This document shows positions 1 to 5,326 of a stretch of DNA of 6,010 nucleotides, piece by piece. Origin of the DNA: an uncultured Oscillospiraceae bacterium (GTDB lineage: Bacteria; Bacillota; Clostridia; Oscillospirales; Acutalibacteraceae); NCBI GenBank assembly GCA_900555705.1, contig USLV01000093.1:1-6010 (forward strand), written 5' to 3'. A program made the translations under genes and the position numbers. The notes below the pieces were generated by a model, which saw nothing but the letters and a program-made list of their open reading frames with translations, was not told where the DNA came from and searched no databases. Every line of letters begins with the position of its first letter. The first letter of the stretch is position 1.

Positions 1-39
1 GAGAGGTCTCGTGGGCTCGGAGATGTGTATAAGAGACAG
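1..39 (+). other. Nextera read-2 sequencing adapter left at the contig end (artefact)
   Basis: Bases 6-39 match the 34-base Nextera read-2 adapter exactly, as I recall it. They comprise the 15-base GTCTCGTGGGCTCGG part (6-20) followed by the 19-base Tn5 mosaic end AGATGTGTATAAGAGACAG (21-39). Bases 1-5 (GAGAG) sit where the end of an i7 index would be. This is library-preparation sequence, not genome, and not a natural Tn5 end. Genomic sequence starts at base 40, where the gltX reading frame becomes meaningful. In the gltX frame the adapter contains a TAA at 30-32, so the artificial junction also gives that gene a false upstream stop. Confidence 0.98.
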
Positions 40-1448
40 AGGTAGAGGGGGGCGCAGAGGATCTGCTGCGCGGTATGAACGCTTTCGGTCTGACCATCGA
101 CGAGGGCTTTGTTGCCCCGGGGGAGATTCGGGGGGACTACGCTCCCTATCAGCAGAGCCGACGGGTGGAGATCTACCATGCCTATGTGAAGGATCTCGTG
201 GCGAAGGGGCTTGCCTATCCCTGCTTTTGCAGCGAGAAACAGCGTGCCGCCGCCCGTGAGCAGCAGGAGGCGGACAAGTGCCGAACCGGCTACTACGGCC
301 CGTTCGCGGTTTGCCGTTTGCTGAGCGCGGAGGAGGCGATCACACGGATTGAGGCAGGTGATCCGTATGTGGTGCGTCTGCGCTCGCCCGGCAGCGAGCA
401 GAACCGGATCACCTTCGACGATCTGATCAAAGGGCGGATCGAGATGCCGGAGAACGACGAGGATCTCGTTCTGCTCAAATCCGACGGTGTGCCGACCTAT
501 CATTTTGCCCACGCCATCGACGACCATCTTATGCGCACAACCCACGTTATCCGCGGAGATGAATGGATTTCTTCGGTTCCGAAGCATCTCCAGCTCTTTC
601 GCATGCTCGGCTTCAAGCCGCCGAAATACGCGCATGTCAGCCCGATTATGAAGCAGGAGGGGGACAGCAAGCGCAAACTTTCGAAGCGGAAGGATCCGGA
701 GGCTGCGATGCATTTCTATGCGGAGCAGGGCTATCCGGCGGACAGCGTGCTGGAATACCTGATGACGGTCGCCTCGAGTGATTTCGAGGACTGGCGTCGT
801 CGCAACCCTGACGCGCCCCGAACGGACTTCCCCTTTAACCTCAAGAAGATGAGTGTTTCGGGTGCGCTATTCGACATGGACAAGCTGAATGATGTGAGCA
901 AACGAGTGATTTCCGTGATGGATGCGCAGCGGGTGACGCATGAAATCTGCTGCTGGGCGGCAGACTATGATCAGGAGTTCCATGCGCTGCTCGAGCGCGA
1001 CCGCGCCTATGCCGAGGGGATTTTCTCGATCGACCGCGGCGGCGCGAAGCCGCGAAAGGACATCGCGCGCTGGAGCGATGCGAAGGACTATGCCGCCTAT
1101 TTTTACGACGAGCTGTTTGACGGCGAATTTGAACTGCCGGAAAACCTGTCGCCTGCCGATGCCAAAGCGGCGCTCAGCGCCTATCGCACGGTCTATGATG
1201 AAACGGAGGACAAGCAGGCGTGGTTCGAGACGGTCAAACGCATCTGTCCGCCGCTCGGGTTCTGCCCGGAGGTGCGGGAGTATAAGAAGAACCCGGAGGG
1301 GTTCAAGGGACACGCCGGGGATATCAGCACTGTGATTCGGCTTGCTGTCACCGGACGGCGCAACACCCCTGATCTCTGTGCGATCATGCAGCTGCTCGGC
1401 CGTGAGCGTGTGCTGCGGCGGATCGATGCGGCGATGGCGAAACTGTGA
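40..1448 (+). CDS. gltX: Glutamate--tRNA ligase (GluRS), 5'-truncated by the contig end
   Basis: Class I aminoacyl-tRNA synthetase that charges tRNA-Glu with glutamate in the cytoplasm. The frame is readable from about base 42 as VEGGAEDLLRGMNAFGL, which matches the region just after the family's RIEDTDQxR segment. The first visible Met (base 75) is therefore internal, not the start, and roughly 50 residues including HIGH are missing. Numbering from that Met, KLSKR at 201-205 is the KMSKS-loop equivalent. A CFC pair (Cys50, Cys52) with Cys80 lies where many GluRS bind zinc, but the residue two after Cys80 is Leu, not the His of the E. coli enzyme. The segment around IDRGGAKPRKDIARWSD and the FYDELF motif are typical of clostridial GluRS, and the C-terminal anticodon-binding part is complete. 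glnS follows after 18 bases, which suggests an operon. Because a GlnRS is present, this GluRS may be discriminating, but that is inference. The family call is near certain. Confidence 0.96.
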
Positions 1449-1452
1449 GTGT

Positions 1453-1458
1453 GGGAGG
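1453..1458 (+). promoter_or_regulatory. Ribosome binding site of glnS
   Basis: GGGAGG lies 8 bases before the ATG at 1467. It decides the glnS start: the frame is also open from a GTG at 1449, immediately after the gltX stop, but that codon would place this site inside the coding region and add six residues (VWEEER) not expected in the family. Confidence 0.8.
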
Positions 1459-1466
1459 AAGAGAGA

Positions 1467-3146
1467 ATGGCGGAAGAGAACAAAGCCCCCGCGGCGGGGA
1501 GCAATAATTTTATACATGAGATCATCGACGAGGAGCTGGCGGCGGGCGGCCGTTGCTACGGCCAGACGGTCCACACCCGGTTCCCGCCCGAGCCGAACGG
1601 CTATCTGCACATCGGCCACGTCAAGGCGATGTGCATCGATTTCGGGACGGCAGAGAAATACGGCGGCTTGTGCAACCTGCGGATGGACGACACCAACCCC
1701 GCGAAAGAGGACGACGAATATGTCCGCGCGATCCAGGAGGACATCCGCTGGATGGGCTTCGACTGGGGAGACCGGTTTTTCTATGCCTCGGACTATTTTG
1801 AAACTATGTACGAGTTGGCGGTCGGTCTCATCCGCAAGGGACTGGCCTATGTCTGTGAGCTGACGCCGGAGCAGATGCGGGAGAATCGAGGCGATCTGAC
1901 ACATCCGGCGGTCAGTCCCTATCGAGAGCGTCCCGTCGAGGAGAGCCTCGACCTGTTCGCACGAATGCGGGCGGGTGAGTTCCCGGACGGCGCGATGACG
2001 CTTCGCGCGAAGATCGATCTCGCGAGCGGCAACTTCAATATGCGTGATCCCGCGCTCTATCGGATCAACCATGCGGAGCATCACCGTCAGGGAAACAAAT
2101 GGTGCATTTATCCGATGTACGACTATGCGCATCCAATCGAGGATATGATCGAAGGAGTGACGCATTCGCTCTGTTCGCTGGAGTTCGAAAACCACCGTCC
2201 GCTCTACAACTGGGTGCGGGACAACGTCGAATTGGAAGCCAACCCGCGACAGATCGAATTTGCCCGCCTCGGTATCAACTATACGGTGCTCTCCAAGCGA
2301 AAGCTGCGCCGACTGGTGGAGGACGGCTATGTCCGCGGCTGGGATGATCCCCGGATGCCGACGCTGTCCGGCCTTCGCCGCCGCGGGGATACCCCGGCGG
2401 CTGTCCGGAACTTCATTGATCGTGTCGGCGTTGCCAAGGTGCCGAACACCGTGGAGATCGCGCTGCTCGAGCACTGTCTGCGGGAGGATCTCAACGAGAA
2501 TGCCGCCCGCGCGATGGCGGTGCTGCATCCCGTCCGACTGACCATCACGAACTATCCCGAGGGACAGAGTGAAACCTTTGAAACGGAGCTCAACCCGCTG
2601 AAGCCGGAGAGCGGCACCCGGACGATCTCCTTCTCACGCAGCCTCTACATCGAGCGGGAAGACTTCCTCGAGGAGCCGATGAAAGGCTATTTCCGCCTCT
2701 TCCCGGGCAACGAGGTGCGGCTGAAATCCGCTTATGTCGTCCGTTGTACCGGCTGTGTACGCGACGCAAATGGCAACATCACCGAGGTGCTCGCAGAATA
2801 TGATCCCGAGACACGGGGTGGCAACACGCCGGACGGTCGCAAGGTACGGGGCACCATCCACTGGGTGGATGCAGCGACTGCGAGGGACGCGGAGGTGCGG
2901 CTCTACAGCACGCTGTTTACCGACCCGGATCCGGACGCGGCCGACAAGGATTTCCTCGCCTGCCTCAATCCGGATTCGCTCGAGGTGCTGATCGGCTGTA
3001 AAATTGAGCCGGATCTTGCTGCTGCGGCGTGCCCGGCCTCGTTCCAGTTCATGCGCAACGGCTATTTCTGTGTCGACAGGGACAGTACGCCGGAGCATCC
3101 GGTATTCAACCGGTCGGTGTCGCTCAAGGACAGCTTCCGGAAATAA
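1467..3146 (+). CDS. glnS: Glutamine--tRNA ligase (GlnRS)
   Basis: Class I synthetase that attaches glutamine directly to tRNA-Gln in the cytoplasm. From the ATG at 1467 the product is 559 residues, close to the roughly 554 of E. coli GlnRS, and it aligns by eye along its whole length. Visible landmarks are FPPEPNGYLHIGH, with HIGH at residues 48-51; NLRMDDTNP at 70-78 in the active site; the GNKWCIYPMYD segment; VLSKR at 274-278, the KMSKS-loop equivalent; GWDDPRMPTLSGLRRRG just after it; and LREDLNENAARAMAV leading into the two C-terminal beta-barrel anticodon-binding domains, with DGRKVRGTIHWV and the final PVFNRSVSLKDSF. There is no YqeY-type appended domain and no frameshift. The gene lies 18 bases after gltX and is followed at once by an intrinsic terminator, so the pair probably shares one transcript. 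Whether the genome also has GatCAB cannot be seen here. Confidence 0.98.
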   Translation: MAEENKAPAAGSNNFIHEIIDEELAAGGRCYGQTVHTRFPPEPNGYLHIGHVKAMCIDFGTAEKYGGLCNLRMDDTNPAKEDDEYVRAIQEDIRWMGFDWGDRFFYASDYFETMYELAVGLIRKGLAYVCELTPEQMRENRGDLTHPAVSPYRERPVEESLDLFARMRAGEFPDGAMTLRAKIDLASGNFNMRDPALYRINHAEHHRQGNKWCIYPMYDYAHPIEDMIEGVTHSLCSLEFENHRPLYNWVRDNVELEANPRQIEFARLGINYTVLSKRKLRRLVEDGYVRGWDDPRMPTLSGLRRRGDTPAAVRNFIDRVGVAKVPNTVEIALLEHCLREDLNENAARAMAVLHPVRLTITNYPEGQSETFETELNPLKPESGTRTISFSRSLYIEREDFLEEPMKGYFRLFPGNEVRLKSAYVVRCTGCVRDANGNITEVLAEYDPETRGGNTPDGRKVRGTIHWVDAATARDAEVRLYSTLFTDPDPDAADKDFLACLNPDSLEVLIGCKIEPDLAAAACPASFQFMRNGYFCVDRDSTPEHPVFNRSVSLKDSFRK

Positions 3147-3150
3147 AAAC

Positions 3151-3191
3151 AGGCGCCGACTCTCCTGCCAGTAAGGAGAGTTGGCGCTTTT
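3151..3191 (+). terminator. Rho-independent terminator after glnS
   Basis: A 14-bp stem (3153-3166 with 3174-3187), with one G-T wobble, closes a 7-base loop and is followed by TTTT at 3188-3191. It starts a few bases after the glnS stop, which fits the end of the gltX-glnS transcript. An A-rich run at 3141-3149 on the other side could let it work weakly on the minus strand, but no minus-strand gene needs it. Confidence 0.92.
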
Positions 3192-3224
3192 GTCTGATAT
3201 CTCATTAAAAAATGAAAACGCCTC

Positions 3225-3253
3225 TTTACTTTCGCGCTGTAGAGTGCTAAAAT
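3225..3253 (+). promoter_or_regulatory. Sigma-A-type promoter for yerC, methyltransferase and hslO
   Basis: A -35 box TTTACT (3225-3230) is separated by exactly 17 bases from a -10 box TAAAAT (3248-3253). TG at 3245-3246 one base upstream makes it an extended -10. An A-rich stretch at 3207-3218 sits just above the -35 like an UP element. Transcription should start near 3260, leaving a leader of about 34 bases. It is the only clear promoter I see on the plus strand, and it lies between the glnS terminator and the yerC start, as expected for a new unit. Confidence 0.82.
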
Positions 3254-3279
3254 AGAGACAGAGGATAACAGCTACAAAT

Positions 3280-3285
3280 GGGAGG
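3280..3285 (+). promoter_or_regulatory. Ribosome binding site of yerC
   Basis: GGGAGG lies 8 bases before the ATG at 3294, a strong site in an ideal position. It overlaps the right arm of an inverted repeat whose left arm lies just upstream of and abutting the -35 box (see findings). Confidence 0.85.
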
Positions 3286-3293
3286 CGCTTTCG

Positions 3294-3626
3294 ATGAATT
3301 CCAAGATCAAAGACGATAACACCGATTTTCTGTTCCGGGCGATTTTGCAGCTGCACTCGATTGAGGAGTGCTACCAGTTCTTTGAGGATCTCTGCACTGT
3401 CTCGGAGATCAAGGCGCTGTCCCAGCGGATTGCGGTGGCTCGCATGCTGAGCGATAAGCGGGTCTACAGCGAGATTGTCGCTGCGACAGGCGCTTCTACC
3501 GCTACGATCAGCCGTGTCAATCGTTCGCTGATCTATGGCTGTGATGCCTATGACATGGTGTTTTCCCGCCTGGAGGCAGCCGGGGAGATGCCGGATGACG
3601 GAGCGTCCGGTGACCGGCATGAATGA
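3294..3626 (+). CDS. yerC: YerC/YecD family TrpR-related DNA-binding protein
   Basis: A 110-residue, all-helical protein of the Trp-repressor superfamily that resembles the YerC/YecD group of Firmicutes. Visible signs are the family-like stretch SIEECYQFFEDLCTVSEIKALSQR at residues 22-45, split here as SIEECYQFFEDL and CTVSEIKALSQR, followed by IAVARML at 46-52. Next comes a helix-turn-helix at about 58-77, YSEIVAATGASTATISRVNR, with the TrpR-like GASTATISR turn and recognition helix. The C-terminal tail after residue 94 is acidic and less conserved. It probably acts as a dimeric transcription regulator. The family's ligand and targets are not well established, so tryptophan binding should not be assumed. 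It has its own promoter and a strong ribosome binding site, and is first in a three-gene unit, where autoregulation is plausible. Its stop overlaps the start of the methyltransferase gene. Confidence 0.93.
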   Translation: MNSKIKDDNTDFLFRAILQLHSIEECYQFFEDLCTVSEIKALSQRIAVARMLSDKRVYSEIVAATGASTATISRVNRSLIYGCDAYDMVFSRLEAAGEMPDDGASGDRHE

Positions 3627-4407
3627 ATACGCCGATTTTGCCCGCTTCTATGACCGCCTGATCGATATAGATTATGATGCACGCGCGGATTATCTGCTCG
3701 CGCTTTTGGAACAGCACGGCGGGCGGGCGGACACGCTTCTGGATCTTGCCTGTGGCTCCGGCAGTCTGACACTGGCGCTCGCGCGGCGAGGGGTTGAGAT
3801 GATCGGCGTGGACGGCTCGGAAGAGATGCTGGCGCTTGCGCGGGAAAAGTCGGAGCGGTGCGGGACGCTGCCCGCGCCGCTTTTTTTGCGACAGGATATG
3901 CGCGAGTTGGATCTCTACGGGACAGTGAACAGTGCGGTCTGTGCTCTGGACAGTCTGAATCATCTGCTGAAAACCGATGATTTGCGGAAGGTGTTTGCGC
4001 GCCTTTCACTGTTCATTGAGCCGGGTGGACTGCTGGTCTTTGACGTCAACACACCGTATAAGCACCGGCAGGTGCTCGCAGACAACGCCTTTGTATTCGA
4101 GGAGGCGGATTTCCTCTGCGTCTGGCGCAACCGCCTGCTGGCGCGTACCTGTGAGGTGGAGATGCTGCTGGACTTTTTTGTGGATAACGGGGACGGCTAC
4201 GATCGGCTGTCGGATGCGGTGCGGGAGCGCGCCTATACCGAGGCGACTCTGCGCCGTCTGCTCCGGGAGGCGGATTTCGAGACGCTGGCCGTCTATGGCG
4301 ACGGCACGGCGGAACAACCGGAAGCGGAGGAGGAGCGCTGGATTTTTGTGGCGCGCAATTGCACGCGCAATTATGAGGAAACGGGGAATGACCGATGGGA
4401 AAGCTGA
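3619..4407 (+). CDS. Class I SAM-dependent methyltransferase (YqeM-like)
   Basis: A soluble methyltransferase of 262 residues whose substrate is unknown. The N-terminus NEYADFARFYDRLIDIDY fits the group related to B. subtilis YqeM, in which an F-x-YD motif precedes the Rossmann fold. LDLACGSG at residues 41-48 is motif I for S-adenosylmethionine binding; Asp65 in GVDGSEEM is the acidic residue at the end of strand 2 expected to hold the ribose; QDM at 92-94 is the next SAM-pocket motif; and LDSLNHLL and PGGLLVFDVNTPYK follow in the usual order. The ATG at 3619 was chosen because it begins the conserved part and has GGTGA at 3609-3613. An ATG at 3595 adds eight residues and has a better GGGGAG site (3582-3587), so it remains possible. 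The start overlaps the yerC stop by 8 bases and the end overlaps hslO by 13 bases, which points to translational coupling. A role in RNA, protein or small-molecule methylation cannot be chosen from sequence alone. Confidence 0.9.
   Translation: MNEYADFARFYDRLIDIDYDARADYLLALLEQHGGRADTLLDLACGSGSLTLALARRGVEMIGVDGSEEMLALAREKSERCGTLPAPLFLRQDMRELDLYGTVNSAVCALDSLNHLLKTDDLRKVFARLSLFIEPGGLLVFDVNTPYKHRQVLADNAFVFEEADFLCVWRNRLLARTCEVEMLLDFFVDNGDGYDRLSDAVRERAYTEATLRRLLREADFETLAVYGDGTAEQPEAEEERWIFVARNCTRNYEETGNDRWES
4383..4387 (+). promoter_or_regulatory. Ribosome binding site of hslO inside the methyltransferase gene
   Basis: GGGGA lies 7 bases before the ATG at 4395 and within the last codons of the methyltransferase gene. 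It supports the 13-base overlapping start and means hslO translation can be fed by ribosomes finishing the upstream gene. Confidence 0.65.
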
Positions 4408-5276
4408 TACGATGCCTGACGACCGACGCCACGGTCATGGCGATGGTGCTGGATTCGACGGATATGGTGGCGGAGGCAGAACGAATTCACGGTACCTCCG
4501 CCGTGATGACCGCCGCGCTTGGTCGCCTGCTGACGGGCGCCTCCATGATGGGGGTTATGCTCAAAGGGGAGAAGGATTCGGTGACGCTGAAGCTGGACGG
4601 CGGCGGCCTGTCCGGCGCGGTGACGGCGGTTTCCGACAGCTGTGGCGACGTCCGGGGCTATGCGGTGCAGCCGGTGGTGGAGATCCCGCTGAAGCCGAAC
4701 GGGAAGCTGGATGTCAGCGGCGCGGTCGGCTCAGAGGGGATGCTGTATGTGATGCGGGATACCGGAGGGACGGAGCCCTATGTCGGCTGTACACCACTGG
4801 TGTCCGGTGAGATCGCGGAGGACATCACGAGTTATTATGCCGTCAGCGAACAGACGCCGACGGTTTGTGCGCTTGGGGTGCTGGTGAATCCCGATCTGAC
4901 TGTCAAGGCGGCGGGGGGCCTGCTGCTCCAACTGCTGCCGTTCTGTCCGGAAAGCGTGATCGACCGGCTGGAAAAGGCGGTTGGGGCGCTCGAGCCGATG
5001 ACCACGATGCTGGAGCGGGGGCTCACGGTGGAAGAGATCTGCGCCAAGGCACTCGACGGATTTGAGTGGGAGGTGCTCGACACCTACGAACCTGCCTATC
5101 GCTGCAACTGCTCGCGGGAGCGCGTCGAGCGTGCATTCGCCACAATGACGTCGGATGAACTGCGGACACTGCCGGATGAACAGGGAATTGTGGAGGCGAC
5201 CTGCAGCTTCTGCGACGCGGTCTATCGTTTTACAGAGCGGGATCTGGCGGAAATTGCCCGACGACAATCGGAATAA
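4395..5276 (+). CDS. hslO: Hsp33 family redox-regulated molecular chaperone
   Basis: A cytoplasmic holdase that becomes active when oxidants release its zinc, and then keeps unfolding proteins soluble. The 293 residues match the usual Hsp33 length. The N-terminal domain begins GKLIRCLTTDATVMAMVLDS and includes AERIHGTSAVMTAALGRLL, the glycine-rich TLKLDGGGLSGAV, GDVRGYAV and the strand LDVSGAVGSEGMLYVMRD. EIAEDITSYYAVSEQTP, the substrate-binding and linker region, and the AAGGLLLQLLPF helix follow. The C-terminal redox switch keeps all four zinc ligands: Cys237 and Cys239 (CNC), and Cys270 and Cys273 (CSFC). The protein should therefore be redox-competent. A few extra cysteines (for example Cys7 and Cys184 in LPFC) are outside the switch. 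It is the last gene of the yerC unit and shares 13 bases with the methyltransferase gene, so it appears to depend on the promoter at 3225-3253. A hairpin follows 18 bases after its stop. Confidence 0.97.
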   Translation: MGKLIRCLTTDATVMAMVLDSTDMVAEAERIHGTSAVMTAALGRLLTGASMMGVMLKGEKDSVTLKLDGGGLSGAVTAVSDSCGDVRGYAVQPVVEIPLKPNGKLDVSGAVGSEGMLYVMRDTGGTEPYVGCTPLVSGEIAEDITSYYAVSEQTPTVCALGVLVNPDLTVKAAGGLLLQLLPFCPESVIDRLEKAVGALEPMTTMLERGLTVEEICAKALDGFEWEVLDTYEPAYRCNCSRERVERAFATMTSDELRTLPDEQGIVEATCSFCDAVYRFTERDLAEIARRQSE

Positions 5277-5294
5277 ACAGCATATCGATACAAC

Positions 5295-5324
5295 AACAGC
5301 GGCTCTCGAAAGAGAGCCGCTGTT
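5295..5324. terminator. Shared hairpin between convergent hslO and the DUF4097-type gene
   Basis: A perfect 13-bp stem (5295-5307 with 5312-5324) closes a GAAA loop, read as TTTC on the minus strand. It sits between the hslO stop (5274-5276) and the stop of the opposing gene (5327-5329). The position fits a bidirectional terminator for both transcripts. Neither side has a proper run of Ts directly after the stem: the plus strand has only TT within the stem end and then CATCATTCG. Termination may therefore be leaky, or the hairpin may mainly protect 3' ends. Confidence 0.75.
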
Positions 5325-5326
5325 CA

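Noticed and set aside
21..39. Natural Tn5/IS50 mosaic end
   Set aside because: The 19-base mosaic end is directly preceded by the synthetic Nextera read-2 tail, so it comes from library preparation rather than a transposon in the genome.
11..259. Plus-strand open frame of 82 codons starting in the adapter (GSEMCIRDR...)
   Set aside because: It begins with a GTG inside the Nextera adapter and then runs out of frame through gltX. It is the familiar spurious translation of adapter read-through, not a gene.
867..2528. 553-codon minus-strand open frame opposite gltX and glnS
   Set aside because: It lies antisense to two confidently identified synthetases, spans their junction, has no recognisable domain and is rich in Arg, His and Ile as expected from the reverse complement of GC-rich codons.
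3202..3215. TCATT-AAAA-AATGA mini-hairpin above the yerC promoter
   Set aside because: A five-bp AT-rich stem is too weak to be meaningful. It is better read as part of an A-rich UP-like stretch.
3236..3272. GCTGT (3236-3240) and ACAGC (3268-3272) flanking the -10 box as an operator
   Set aside because: Only five bases match, with no consistent extension. That is expected by chance in this length of sequence.
2634..3620. 328-codon minus-strand open frame crossing the glnS end, terminator, promoter and yerC
   Set aside because: It runs through a terminator and a promoter, is antisense to two real genes and shows no domain. It is a chance product of high GC content.
3977..4810. 277-codon plus-strand frame overlapping the methyltransferase and hslO
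   Set aside because: It is out of frame with both identified genes, and its Arg/Ala/Gly/Trp-rich, low-complexity product matches no family.
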